Positions 22,532 through 32,991 of a stretch of DNA of 64,000 bases are shown one piece after another. A program made the position numbers and the translations under genes. The stretch's first letter is position 1. Each line of letters begins with the position of its first letter. The notes under the pieces are model-generated. The model did not search any database. It was given only the letters and a program-made list of their open reading frames with translations, and was not told where the DNA came from. The stretch covers positions 1,412,749-1,476,748 of the forward strand of contig NC_133472.1 in NCBI RefSeq assembly GCF_025370935.1, read 5' to 3'. This DNA is from Choristoneura fumiferana. Its lineage: Eukaryota > Arthropoda > Insecta > Lepidoptera > Tortricidae.

Positions 22532-22640
22532 ATCATCATCATCATCTCATTCTCAGCCCATACGTCCCGCTGCTGGTCACAGGGCTCTCAGAATGACAGA
22601 GCTTGCGCCGTGCGTAGTTCCCACGCGGGCCCTTTGCGAA
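22532..22640 (-). mobile_element. SINE A 3' part
   Basis: (CAT)n, CAGCCCATACGTCCCGCTGC, GTAGTTCCCACGCGGGCCC: the reverse complement of the SINE A distal half, without the head. Confidence 0.65.
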
Positions 22641-23794
22641 TAGGAAGCTTCACACACGCAATTGAATTGCCTCGCTTATTAGCTCTCCTTCCCAAGTGCC
22701 CCTGTGTACGCGCAACGCGGAAGCTTGGAAGCCGCAAATAGGCCGAAAGCGAAACAAACCCGCGCCTGCCCAATACCCTACGCATGCGTAAGTGCGCGTA
22801 CGGTATACTAGTGAACTCACACACACGCACACGCATTCCCGACACGATTGAGAAATCAGTCGGAGTGATTGCAGGTCAAATAGCACATTAATACGTTTAA
22901 CATTAAATAGTGACGATCGAGTGATTGCTCTGGCCGTTTTAAACGGGTTTCAAGACAGTAAAATTTCGGCCATTTTAGTCTAATTGCCGTGCACAGATGA
23001 ATGACAAACAAAGCAAGACAAGCAGATAATTTGAAGGATGACTATCTGGTCATAACAATAGAAGCGAAATCATCAACATAGGTTTGATAGCAAATGCACA
23101 GTGAGTGGCGTTTCCGTCAATAATGTGCGAGGATGTCTTGCGAGGGATATGTTTTTCATTAACCTCTGGGTGGAAACGCTGCTAAAGCTATAATCCTTTT
23201 GCATATACACTGACATATTGATTAGCCCGTTGAGGTGCTTAAGAGAAGTCTCTTCGTTCCATTCTCTATACAAACGTAGTCCCGGTCTCATTTGAAAACT
23301 AGGCAACAGAAATAGATGCAATTTTGTAAGTATGGACTGGACTAGACGTAATTATCTATGCCTGTGGTTTTTCAGTTTTTCATATAAATGTGTGTGTAAT
23401 ATCAGAATTACAGGAGCCCAAAAGTCGATAAAGAAAAAGATGTCAACTTTGCACGAGTATTACAGACTAATAAAGCATTTTTACAAAAATCGAAAAAACC
23501 ACAGGCATAGAAAATATAATGAAGATCTTGATAGTAAAATATCATTGATTTCTGTGCGATACTTTTCGTGTATAATATGAGGACAACGAAACCCAAAATT
23601 CAACCGGCCAAATTTTGAAAGCCTACAGCTATCTCGATATAAATTACGGACGCCGTTGCGGAAGACATGCGGGAGCATGGGGGGACGGCTGCGAGCGCTT
23701 ATGTCACGAGCGATAAAGACAGCAATATCCCAAATGAATACCTAACGCCGCCGCGCGGCCGGCAGGGAAACTTCTCTTGAGGCAGGTCATATTA
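22641..23794. other. No feature recognised
   Basis: Apparently single-copy within each allele. It contains a short CACACACACGCACACGCA run near 22818 and scattered ORFs without motifs. Confidence 0.4.
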
Positions 23795-23990
23795 GACTAG
23801 CACGGAGAACAGATGGCCGTTGGGGCAGAAAAGTTGTCGCTATGAAGACCGCGGACCGAAGCACAGTGTAGACGAGATGTATGGATGACCTCTCTAAGCC
23901 GAGGCCGATGCAGGCCGCTTCCAGCCAAAGCGAATGGGGGGCACAATGGGGAGGCCTAAGTATGTCCCAACCCAACAGTGGAGATATGGC
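23795..23990 (+). pseudogene. RTE-like LINE remnant, heavily decayed
   Basis: AGATGGCCGTTGGGGCAGAA parallels the DGRWGQK segment of the 44600 LINE, and GGGGAGGCCTAAGTATGTCC parallels its 3' end. Stops and frameshifts break every frame. Confidence 0.5.
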
Positions 23991-24355
23991 TGATATGGTG
24001 ATGATATTGAGGCCGTATCATTAAATCCGCAGTGCGAGGAACACCCCGGCATCTATCGGGTCAGGCAACTCTAACACAATATAGGCACGCGTCTGTGAAA
24101 TTTCACTTTCGAGTGCGCCCGCGTCGGTTATTGTCGGACGCGTTCGCGATCCGCTCGTTATGTGTTAATTAATGACTATGGATAATAAACGTTGCCGGCA
24201 AGTGATTATCGCAATGGGTGGCCCGCGTCAGCACGGCAAGCAGTTTCTATTTCAGCGTATACAGCGTATTACAAGTCAAGTGCAACAGTTGTTTTTCTTC
24301 TAAGGGTGGAGAGTAACTTTTTGACTGCTGAGTCGCGAATGAAACTAAAGATTGG

Positions 24356-24595
24356 TTCATGGAGTCGTTTTGTATTTTTATTTCAACTCCAAATTTTTTT
24401 TAACTTTTACGGTCATCCCGTAAAACCCATATCGAAAATACAAACTGACACATCGATGCACAGAAAAACCAGATAAATAGACCAGCGCTGGAATCGAACC
24501 CAGGTCCTCGGCATTGTGTATTACCGCTGCTGCTAGTAGTTTATTTTTCTTGTTTTTCTGTGCATCTATGTTTCAGTTTGTATTTTCGATATGGG
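24356..24595 (-). mobile_element. tRNA-foldback element, short form
   Basis: Inverted tail (AAGATTGGTTCATGG to GGTCATCCCGTAAAACCC), arm CCATATCGAAAATACAAACTG, inverted cassette (about 24483-24535, damaged), then the complementary arm ending ATTTTCGATATGG. The body is absent, so arms flank the cassette almost directly. Copy 2 (42603-42869) keeps a better cassette. Confidence 0.75.
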
Positions 24596-24931
24596 AACAA
24601 CAAGACTTCGTTTTTTTTTAAGTAACTTTCTGACGTAAGTAAACTTTTAATCAGACCTCGTATTAATAGCGCTGCTCTGTCATCGAGGGGGGACACCATC
24701 TTTTAGTACGATCCGGGTAAGATCACCCTTCTGACCTCTTTCATCTATTCCGAATGGAGGTGAGTACCCAGTTCGAGATTGACGTAAAGCGTAATTGGCA
24801 GGCTGCCATCCCGTCTAAGGTGCAACACAAGGACGACCTTCGCGTCTCACTTTGTTGGATCGCGAGTATCAATACTACGTCAGAGTGCTTGATAAGATAA
24901 AGTTTCCGGTATCCCTCTGATGTTTGATATT

Positions 24932-25040
24932 AACACACACACACACGTACAAACATCACGCCTGTATTCCCAAATGGGGTAGGCAGAGCATACGAAACGT
25001 TAACGCTTCGGAGCCACTTGCGGCAATTTTAGGTTTGATA
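24932..25040 (-). mobile_element. LINE 3' end with (GT)n tail
   Basis: (CA)n then ATCACGCCTGTATTCCCAAA and GGGTAGGCAGAGCATACGAA, the same junction as 5701-5950, truncated after ~100 bp. Confidence 0.65.
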
Positions 25041-25078
25041 TTAAGTTACTTATTATATGCTTTTGTATTATGTACCTA

Positions 25079-25210
25079 CAGTCAAGGGCAAAAATATCGA
25101 CACGTCCAAAGTTGCAAAAATATGTATACACGGCCTTAATGTTAAGTGCATAAAGTCGTGTGTACATATTTTTGTAACTTTGGCCGTGTCGATATCTTTG
25201 CCCTTGACTG
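25079..25210. mobile_element. TA-flanked foldback MITE, family F7
   Basis: 132 bp with termini CAGTCAAGGGCAAAAATATC / GATATCTTTGCCCTTGACTG, and long inner pairing (CCAAAGTTGCAAAAATATGT with its complement). TA at 25077-25078 and 25211-25212. Target and termini fit a Tc1/mariner-type non-autonomous element. Confidence 0.85.
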
Positions 25211-25264
25211 TACTTTAATTACACAAGTATTCTTAAACCTATTATTCTTAAGGAATTTTCTAGA

Positions 25265-25575
25265 TTTTGACGACGAATAGCCCATGGATTAAGGTCCTGA
25301 GTTTGATCCCAGGTTGGGCCAGTTGTTTGTATGAAAAATACAAATGTTTGTTCTAGAGTCCTGGACACAATATGATAGAAAAAACAAAACATTTCTTCGT
25401 GACATTTACAAAGCAGAGAAAAAAGATACAAGAAAATCGAGACAAAGTTAATCACGAATATGAATATGCATTTAAATACGTATTTATCTATCTATAAGTA
25501 TGTCTATCCATACCTTGTGACACATAGTTTGGGACTAGCCAATCGGTATCAAATTGTCCACAATATTTTTTTTTA
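25265..25575 (+). mobile_element. SINE B with damaged head
   Basis: GAGTTTGATCCCAGGTTGGG retains the box B region, and the body GTATGAAAAATACAAATG to GTTTGGGACTAGCCAATCGG is present. About 40 bp of the head seen in copy 2 (43880) is missing here. Confidence 0.7.
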
Positions 25576-25957
25576 ATTTATTCAATTAATTTCGTTTAAC
25601 TTGGAAAAACTCCGCATCTCTAAATGCTTGCTAGTTTATTTTCAACACGACAAACGTGTCGAAAAACCAAGGGAATAAGAAGCGTCGATATTTTTTGTTT
25701 CCATTTTGTGCAACACGTTGCTTACGACTCGGTCGATTCACACGTCAAACGAAAGTAAATTGTAACTTGTGTTGTGTGCAATAAAGTACCCGTAACTGCA
25801 ATGCAACGCTCGAACAGGCAGACGGGCTATGACCGCATTAATGTGTTGATAAATTAACGAGAGCTCGCGTAATCCTACTTATATTATCCTACTTAACCTA
25901 CCCATATTTACATTATAATATTATAAATGCAACGATGGGCCTCATGAGAAAACTCAG

Positions 25958-26308
25958 TCACTCAGAGGGCTATGGAGAGGGCTATGCTCGGGGTTTCTCT
26001 GCGGGATAGAATTAGAAATGATGATATCCGCAGTTAGAACTAAGTTACGACATAGCCCGAAGAATTGCGAAACTAAAGTGGCAGTGGGCGGGGCACATTG
26101 CTCGCAGGACGGATGGCCGATGGGGCCAGAAGGTTCTTGAATGGCGTCCGCGGACCGGGAGACGAGCTGTCGGTAGGCCTCCAACAAGATGGAGCGACGA
26201 CTTGGTTAAGATCGCGGGATCGCGGTGGATGCGGAAAGCACAAGACCGGTCTGAGTGGAGAGCCTTGGGGGAGGCCTATGTCCAGCAATGGACGTCTTTC
26301 GGCTGACA
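25958..26308 (+). pseudogene. RTE-like LINE ORF C-terminus, frameshifted (copy 1)
   Basis: Counterpart of 44600-44958. Two or three single-base differences near 26035-26050 shift the frame, so the copy-2 reading of 111 codons is broken here. The 3' tail is ATGATGACGATGATGATG. Because the two copies are probably alleles, these indels could be sequencing errors. Confidence 0.7.
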
Positions 26309-26363
26309 TGATGACGATGATGATGATTATAAATGCGGATGCGGGTGCATTATAATATTATAG

Positions 26364-26605
26364 TGGAGATGGGCAGGACATATTGCTAGAATGGACCACA
26401 GTCGTTGGGCGAGAAGAGTTCTGGAGTGGAGACCCCGTGCTAACACCCGCGGTAGAGGACGACCACCAAAAAGATGGACAGATGATATCCGGCAACAAGC
26501 TGGCGTAACCTGGATGCGAGTGGCAATGAATAGGCAAGACTGGAAGTAGAGAGGAGGCCTATGTCCGAAGACGGGCGTTATAAGGGCTGTTATAGATAGA
26601 ATAGA
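26364..26605 (+). pseudogene. LINE ORF C-terminus with (GATA)n tail (copy 1)
   Basis: Encodes WRWAGHIARMDHSRWARRVL and WTDDIRQQAGV. A two-base loss at about 26545 truncates the frame that stays open in copy 2 (45016-45237). Ends in a short GATA run. Confidence 0.65.
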
Positions 26606-26607
26606 TA

Positions 26608-26890
26608 GATTATAAATGCGAAAGTATGTGCGTGTTTGTATGTTATTACTCCTTCACGCTGAAACGGCTGAACGGATTTCCTTGGATGAAATTTGATATG
26701 TAGATAGCTGGACGTAATACCCGCGGGATAGAGATAAAATCTTGAATTTTGTACAGTTATTCTTAACACAACCTCAACGAAGATCACGATATACATTTTG
26801 GATTTCCCAGGGGAATTTTGTTTAAAATCACGGAATTTCAACTGTAACAAGCAGATGGAATAGTATGCGAAGCGCGGGTAAACTCCAATA
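26608..26890 (+). mobile_element. Helitron-like (Lep1-type) element
   Basis: Starts near ATTATAAATGCGAAAGTATG, contains CTGAACGGATTTCCTTGG and TACCCGCGGGATAGAGATA, and ends near a GCGCGGGTAAACTCC block. No replication protein gene is present. Copy 2 at 45270-45555. Confidence 0.55.
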
Positions 26891-26935
26891 GCATAATATA
26901 GTAGCATTGTATGTTTTCATATGGATGTAATGAAA

Positions 26936-27127
26936 AATTTTAATGAAATAAATATCAGTCACTTGACCTAGTCTCAAAGTAAAGCGAAGCATGTGTTAGG
27001 GTATGAGGCAAACGATAAACATACTTAGATATAGATAGAACACCCAAGACTCGAGAGCATTTTCTCATCAAATATCTGCCCCCGACCGGGAATCGAACCC
27101 GAGGCCTCAGGCTTCGTAGTCAGGTTA
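26936..27127 (-). mobile_element. SINE B, head and body
   Basis: On the minus strand the box B GGTTCGATTCCCGG lies at about 27085-27098, and the body runs to a T-rich end near 26940. The box A region is truncated at 27127. Confidence 0.65.
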
Positions 27128-27221
27128 TTTGTGCACCCTTTATTTGTCAGACTATGCTAGGTACTGTACCATCGCATACGATGAGGTTTGTCGTTTACTT
27201 TAAGGTAAAGACAAAAATAAT

Positions 27222-27996
27222 TGTTACGTTCGTGGGGTGGGTTCGTGATTGAAAAGCACTTTTAACACCGATGAATAAGAGTAGGATTTATTTTCACACT
27301 GTTACTTAACTTTACAAAACACTTAAAAACAGTTCACAGTAATTTCGCACTCTAAAACTCACTTACAAGTCGCTTTGATTCTCTTCGATGTTTATCGCTC
27401 GGTATCGCATTCGAAACTGTCCTCCGCCGCAACCTCACCCGGCTTATATACCCCGGTGAATCGGTCCACAAAGTTCGAGAACAGTCCAGCTAGGACGTCA
27501 TACCTACATCTCGAATGTTCCGGAAACGAGTAGAGTGTCTGTCTCTTTCATGTGCTATCTCTCTCACACAGTTACTAGAATATTCCGGAAACAGGATCAT
27601 CAGTCTGTTTCTCTCACACATATAGGCTATCCTTGTCACACACCTTCTCGAATGTTCTCAGTATAGCTGTCTCTTTCTAATCGTGCTATCTCTTTCACTC
27701 CTATGGAAAATTTCGCCATATACTGAAATGTACTTCAGAGGCCCATAAGGGGTCCTGAAAACGCCTGAAAACGGGTTTTCAGGTTATGGCGTCATCGGAT
27801 AGAGGGTGGCCTGAAACGGACTGAAAACATGTTTCAGGCGCCTGAAAACAACGGTAACTTGGGTGAAATTTTGATAAACTAATATGTGATAGAGCATCCT
27901 CTGAAACGGCCTGAAACCGTATTCCAGCCTACTGAAAACGCCTCCAATGGGTCGAAAAGCACGATCAAAGTTTCCACCTAACCCACCGCCGTAACA
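27222..27996 (-). repeat. 3' LTR
   Basis: 775 bp with inverted termini TGTTACG / CGTAACA, the standard TG...CA ends. Homology between the two allele copies breaks at exactly its outer edge. The minus-strand pol frame continues ~10 codons into it and stops at 27965-27967. The U3 part contains repeated CTGAAAACG-like motifs. There is only one LTR in the window, so LTR divergence cannot be dated. Confidence 0.9.
27443..27450 (-). promoter_or_regulatory. LTR TATA box
   Basis: TATATAAG on the minus strand inside GGGGTATATAAGCCGG, well placed within the LTR for the Pol II promoter that transcribes the element. Confidence 0.7.
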
Positions 27997-28698
27997 CTGC
28001 CCCTCCTAAGACATGCTCGTCCCGAGCATCATTAGATCCATGGTATTTGGCCAACCGATCAACATGAACAATCTTACAGGGGCTACGCGCGTTACGCTGT
28101 ATCCGGTATGTGACATCGTTGATCCTAGTGACTACTTTGTACGGCCCTTCCCAACTCGGTGATAATTTCGGGGACTTCCCTTTTTCCGCATAGGGTTATG
28201 TAGCCACACCAACGATCCTTCCTCAAATCTCGTCTGGTTAGACTTCCGGTCATATCTGGTCTTCATCTTTTCGCTGGCCTGCAGTCCGTGTTCACGAACA
28301 TGATTGTGAACACCATCAATCCGGTTTCGCAGTTCACTTGCATATTCTGAAATCGTCTTTGGTGCATCTGGAGGTCGTCCTGTCAGTAGATCCGCAGGTA
28401 ACCGCAATTCTCTTCCAAAATTAGCACACGCAGGTGTCACGGCCGTGCTTTCGTGAACTGCGGTCCGATATGACATTAAAAAGAGTGGAATATGCCTGTC
28501 CCAATCTTTTTGATGGCTGTCAACTACTTTGGCCAAATGTCGTTCCAGAGTCTGATTGAATCTCTCGACCATCCCGTCTGACTGTGGATGATAGGACGTA
28601 GTCCGAGTTTTATGAATTCCCATGACTCGGCAAGTCTCCTGAAACACCAGAGATTCAAAATTTTCCCTGATCGCTGTGGATCTCAAGAGGTACTCCAT
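27965..28698 (-). pseudogene. Integrase, second half of catalytic core and C-terminus
   Basis: 28132-28698 stays open and holds the third catalytic acidic residue in GMVERFNQTLE, preceded by TSYHPQSD, typical of Ty3/gypsy integrases. At about 28180 a one-base shift moves the frame. The continuation reads WEGPYKVVTRINDVTYRI, a usual integrase C-terminal segment, and runs to a stop in the LTR. No chromodomain was recognised. It would insert cDNA into the genome if the frame were intact. Confidence 0.85.
27997..28007 (-). other. Polypurine tract
   Basis: AGGAGGGGCAG on the minus strand immediately 5' of the LTR's TGTTACG. This is the expected primer site for plus-strand DNA synthesis. Confidence 0.85.
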
Positions 28699-28905
28699 AC
28701 CGACAAAATACTTCAGCCACTACAGTTTCCGCTACTGTGACTGCCTCTTGATTTGGAATGGCAAACACTTCAGGCCATTTGGTGAAATAGTCCATGACCA
28801 CAAGGATGTACTTGTTTCCGCGGTCAGAGATCGGGAACGGCCTGCGACGTCCAAAGCAATTCTTTCCAAGGTGCCCCCACATTATAAACTTTAAGCGCAC
28901 CTCTA
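28655..28905 (-). pseudogene. Integrase, first half of catalytic core
   Basis: Carries VVMDYFTKWPEV and EIHSDQGK, holding the first two acidic residues of the DDE triad. It overlaps the next segment in another frame, with the break near 28690. The upstream junction with the zinc-binding domain is also shifted, near 28890. Confidence 0.85.
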
Positions 28906-29696
28906 CTGCGTGTATGTGGCCCCTTGACTGACGAGCAGCTAGTACACTTCCTACACCAGTCTTCCACATCTTCCCGACAGTGTATCCAGTAAAAGCGTTG
29001 TCGAATCTTCATCAGAGTTCTTTTTACTCCCAGATGCCCGCCGGAAATGCCATCATGAAAGGATCTTAAAACATCGCTAACTCTCTTTCTTGGTACGACC
29101 ACTTGAAGGTGAGCATCCTTTCCGTTCGCTGACTCCCATTTCCTACACAGTACGCCATTGTGCATAATCAGACTTTCCCATTGCGCCCAGTAGCTCTTGG
29201 TCACTGTACTCATCGGAGCTACTTCACACCACTTTGGTTTGGGCATTCCACCGTTAATCCAGTCGTAAATGGGTTTTATGTCACGATCTTCCTGTTGTGC
29301 TTCTTGCATGACTGCGTCACTCCACTCTTCGCTAACAGTGTCGGTCCTCAACATCTTCACGCAGTCCTTATCCTCTTGTCTTAAACAGTGTTTGCAGTCA
29401 TCCGGACAAGGCCTTCGGGAGAGGGCATCTGCATTTCCATGTGACTTTCCACTTCGATGCTCGATGGAAAAGTCATATTCCTGCAGTTGTTCGATCCAGC
29501 GTGCCACCTGACCCTCGGGGTTCTTGAACTCTAACAACCACTTTAAAGCAGCATGGTCAGTCCTGATTCGGAACTTGCGTCCAAGCAAATATTTGCTGAA
29601 ATGCTGCAAAGTTTTGACGACTGCCAGCAATTCTCTCCGAGTGACGCAGTAATTTCTCTCGGGTTTCGATAACGATTTACTGAAATAGGCTATCAC
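28824..29696 (-). pseudogene. RNase H body and integrase zinc-binding domain
   Basis: The longest open segment (290 codons). Residues ~1-95 are RNase H, with YCVTRRELLAVV and RTDHAALKWLL. A linker follows. Around residues 215-260 comes the integrase HHCC finger: FHDGISGGHLG (H-x6-H) and WCRKCTSC (C-x2-C). The last ~25 residues are out of frame with the real protein. RNase H removes RNA from the hybrid during reverse transcription, and the finger helps integrase bind DNA ends. Confidence 0.9.
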
Positions 29697-29968
29697 AACT
29701 TCCTGATCTCCTTGTTTTGTGACAAGACTCCTCCGATGCCAGTATTGCTTGCATCAGTGTCAACAACAAACTCGTTATCCGGGTCGGGATATTCCAAAAT
29801 AGGTGTTTCACAAAGTCTCTGTTTGAGATCTGAGAAGGCTGCTGCACACTGTTCATCCCAATTAAATGGTCGTTTCTCTTCCGTCAGCTGGTGCAAAGGC
29901 TTTGCTATATCCGAGAAGTTCTTCACAAATCGTCGATAGTACGAGCAAAGTCCTAAAAAGGCACGCAC
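29693..29968 (-). pseudogene. RT connection region and start of RNase H
   Basis: Contains FLGLCSYYRRFVKNFS, the canonical segment after the Ty3/gypsy RT, then FNWDEQCAAAFSDLK and the RNase H entry VVDTDASNTGIGGVLSQ with its catalytic Asp. One frameshift near 29975 separates it from the RT and another near 29695 from the rest of RNase H. Confidence 0.9.
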
Positions 29969-30657
29969 TGCTGTCTTGTCTTCGGTGTTGGCCAGTCCTT
30001 AACTGCACTTATCTTCTCAGGGTCTGTCTGGATGCCTTCTGATGAAATTACATGTCCCAAGTAGTTAACCTTACGCTTGAAGAATGAGCATTTCTTCGGA
30101 CTTTTTAAATTTGCGTCACGCAACTTGGACAAAACTTGCTCCAGTTTCTTAAGGTGGTCATCGAAATTTTTACCTACAATTATGATGTCATCCAGATACA
30201 CTAGGCAAGTATCACCCAGGAGGCCGGCAAGTATTTGCTCCATTAACCTCTCAAAAGTTGCCGGTGCATTGCACAACCCAAACGGCATAACATTAAACTG
30301 CCAAAGTCCTTTACCAGTTGAGAAGGCTGTTTTCTCTTTATCTTTGTCCTTGATTTCCACTTGCCAGTATCCACTTTTCAAATCCAAGGTGGAAAACCAT
30401 TTCATGCCGTTTAAAGTGTCCAAAGTGTCGTCTATCCTCGGCAATGGATAACTGTCCTTCTTGGTCACGTCGTTGAGTCTACGATAGTCAACGCAAAATC
30501 TCATAGTTCCATCCTTCTTTTTCACCAAGACTACTGGAGAACACCAAGGGCTGGTCGACGGTTCTATTACTTTGTCCCTCCTCATTTCCTTGATCATGTC
30601 TTCGACTTCTTTTTCTCGAGCTACTGGAACTCGCCGAGGTCGCTGTCGAATAGGCAT
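29953..30657 (-). pseudogene. Reverse transcriptase domain
   Basis: A 234-codon segment with all core RT motifs: VVLVKKKDGTMRFCVDYR, FSTLDLKSGYWQV (catalytic Asp), MPFGLCNAPATFERL and CLVYLDDIII (YLDD box). About the expected length for fingers and palm, so the polymerase core itself is unbroken. It copies element RNA to cDNA in the particle. Frames shift on both sides (about 30690 and 29975). Given the conservation, the element is either young or the breaks are partly sequencing errors. Confidence 0.93.
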
Positions 30658-31216
30658 GACATCTCCAGTGTCGATCTCGGCTGCACTACTCCAGTTCTCC
30701 CGATATCACTGTCATGTGCAGAGAAGACACTCCTATAGCGCTTGAGTAGATTACGCGCCTTTAGAAGTTCTTCCTCCGTGAGATCATTCTCGCAGTTTTC
30801 CAATAATTTTCCAATATCCACAACTTCTTCTTGCAACTTGTCTCGTTTGGACCATGGCAACTCCGTATCCATGAGATTGCCTCGCATGTCCCCATAAGGG
30901 TTCCTTTACTTAGGACGTGTTGAGTGTCACTTAAATTAAGAACCCTTATAAATGCTGCAGATGACGTCATTACCACTGTGCGAGCTGGTATCCACGGCTT
31001 ACTGCCAGCTATTTTCTCTATTAGCACGCAGGAATGAGATCCTTGTCTCACACCATATGGCAACTTCACTGGAACTAGGGCTTGCGATCTCGGTTGAAGT
31101 GTAGTCCTTCTAGCGCAGAAGACATGTCCACCCACTTCACCCTCCATAGGAACTTCATAAGCCCCAAATTTCAGCACGCCGCCTTTTAAGTCGATCTTAC
31201 AATCGTACTTCCTCAT
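30621..31216 (-). pseudogene. Protease-RT linker
   Basis: Two overlapping open segments (30761-31216 and 30621-30887) in different frames, shifted between about 30850 and 30890. The first contains CARRTTLQPRSQALVPVKL, typical of the region after Ty3/gypsy proteases. The second has LTEEELLKARNLLKRYRSVF, the usual helix leading into RT. A further shift near 30690 precedes RT. Confidence 0.75.
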
Positions 31217-31470
31217 AAAATCTAGACCAATAATACAGTCGTCTACGATGTCAGCAATGATGACTTTGTGCCAGTACTTCTTTTCTCAATCTTTACTGAC
31301 ACTTCTTGCTCCCCTTGGACGGAAATGTACTGGCCGGTTAGCCGTTTGCAGCTGAAGATGCATTGGGTCGGACTAGATGATCTCTGATCAGGTGTTTTTA
31401 GCAGTCGAGAACTGATCACAGTCCGAGAAGCTCCGGTGTCGATAGTAAGTGACATGGTACTCCACCAATT
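31190..31470 (-). pseudogene. Retropepsin-like protease
   Basis: Holds the active-site motif LTIDTGASRTVIS and, after a one-base shift near 31275, the second conserved segment CIIGLDFM. Another shift near 31450 separates it from the upstream segment. An aspartic protease of this type acts as a dimer to process Gag-Pol. Confidence 0.85.
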
Positions 31471-31728
31471 TCTCCTTTGACAGCCAGACTGTTCCCGTCG
31501 TTCGCCTGGGAGATCATAACTGGGACATTTTGACCACCAGCCAGCACTCGTCCCATAGTCCTGGCTTTTACTCGTTTCCCTGCTGCTGCCGCTCTGGGCT
31601 CCCAGAGCTTTGCTGGCCTCTCCATTTGGTCCGAGTCTCGTCGCCTCCAATATTTTTTTCGGGCAGCCAGATTGCATGGTCCTCGTTCCCCGGGCAATTG
31701 TAACACCGAGGTCCGTTTTCTCGAGGTG
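31430..31728 (-). pseudogene. Gag end, possible nucleocapsid knuckle
   Basis: Near 31700 one frame reads RCYNC, the start of a CCHC zinc knuckle, with a candidate His and final Cys only in other frames, so the knuckle is broken or the sequence has indels. The rest is Arg/Lys-rich. Capsid and matrix parts are lost in the gap. Confidence 0.55.
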
Positions 31729-31828
31729 NNNNNNNNNNNNNNNNNNNNNNNNNNNNNNNNNNNNNNNNNNNNNNNNNNNNNNNNNNNNNNNNNNNNNNNN
31801 NNNNNNNNNNNNNNNNNNNNNNNNNNNN
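31729..31828. other. Assembly gap, exactly 100 N
   Basis: One hundred Ns, a common placeholder for a gap of unknown size. Left of it lies the interior of an LTR element. Right of it the sequence restarts at the equivalent of 14036. Confidence 0.98.
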
Positions 31829-32079
31829 GGAAGGAAATTAAATGAACTGGTCCATGATAAATAATCACAATAAATATATTATTAAAACCATTGGTCTGTG
31901 ATTCAAGAGTAAATTAAATCACTCAACATTATGGGTTTTTATTGTATTAATAGTGTTTTAATATAAAACCGCACTTATCCTCCTCACTAAATACTGAAAA
32001 ATAAAGTACCAATAAAAAAATATTTACGTAAATCTTCTTTTACAAGATAGCTAAGAACACAAGAAAATCTAAGTAAGGT

Positions 32080-32285
32080 TGACTCGGGCTATAGCTGAGG
32101 GGGTATTGTATTAGAGCCGTCTGTGGCGTCCTTACGACGCAATGTTCTTCTCGGCCATTTTACTTTGTGTTCACCAGGAGACTGTCTTCACACACACACA
32201 TGAACATGGCGAACATGGCGTCGTAAGGACGCCCATCAATCAAGCCTCAGATACAATATTCCCCCCAAACAATAGCCCCGGGTCA
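32080..32285. mobile_element. Foldback MITE F3 (copy 2)
   Basis: Counterpart of 14289-14496. The left terminus has one change (TGACTCGGGCTAT), so the terminal pairing is slightly poorer than in copy 1. Confidence 0.75.
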
Positions 32286-32721
32286 TGTTATTTTTATTTG
32301 TGTACCTGAGCTAGGTATTCTGTTTCAGGCTAAAAAGCGCTAGCATATAGACATTAATAAAAAAAATACCCGGTACCATGAAAACAGTAACATAATAAAA
32401 AATATAGTGATAATAACTAGTTTTCATTAATTTAAGAGTACATTAAAGCCGTTCGTCTCGTCACAGATTATAAATAATTATCGACACGATATTGTCGTTT
32501 TTTTTTTCCTAAACATCACTCAAGGGCCGGTGTACACAAACAGCTGCCATTGGCAGTTTTACCGTTAAAAGGGTAGCCTTAGAGCGGCAATGGATTTAAT
32601 AGGTTAGATATTATCTACTACGCCTAATTGTATTACTATTTAATTGATAATGACAGTTGATTACAGTCCGCGCGGCCGCGTTGTAAGTAACTAAGTAATA
32701 CCTTTGAGCGTTGTCAGCTTT

Positions 32722-32814
32722 AAGAGGTTTTTTTTAAGAATCCAGATTTTTATCCGAGGGACCAGCGCGCGATAAACGAATACCACGCGGGCGGAGCCGC
32801 GGGCAAAAGCTAAT
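32722..32814 (+). mobile_element. Helitron-like 3' end (copy 2)
   Basis: The GC hairpin CCACGCGGGCGGAGCCGCGG and following AAAAGCTAATT are the same as at 14945-15033. Confidence 0.6.
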
Positions 32815-32991
32815 TGGATCTAAATAGTCTTTACTCATTTCTAATAGGTTAATGCAAGAATTTTATATACTTATTCAAATAAATCTTCATTTTGTTTGAC
32901 CAACTGAGTGATGAAAGATTTTTAAATATGTTAAAAAAATACATATAACAACGCTTTACATTGTTAACAAGAAAAAGGATTCAACACATTT

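Larger units (their letters stand above)
14036..27221 (+). repeat. Duplicated block, copy 1 (likely allele A)
   Basis: 13,186 bp matching 31829-45883 in order and orientation throughout, including single-copy sequence between repeats. Differences are point changes, many 1-2-base indels, and two insertions found only in copy 2. Homology stops at 27221, exactly where the LTR starts. The left limit corresponds to the first base after the 100-N gap. I read it as an unmerged second haplotype at a contig join, not a biological tandem duplication. Confidence 0.9.
27222..31728 (-). mobile_element. Ty3/gypsy-type LTR retrotransposon, 5' part missing
   Basis: Minus strand, with a 775-bp 3' LTR (27222-27996), polypurine tract (27997-28007), then integrase, RNase H, reverse transcriptase, protease and a nucleocapsid-like end in the order PR-RT-RH-IN, which places it with Ty3/gypsy and not copia. 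The 5' LTR, primer-binding site and most of gag fall in or beyond the N gap. No env-like ORF lies between integrase and the LTR. Pol is split by at least six frameshifts. The empty site is at 45883. Confidence 0.92.
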
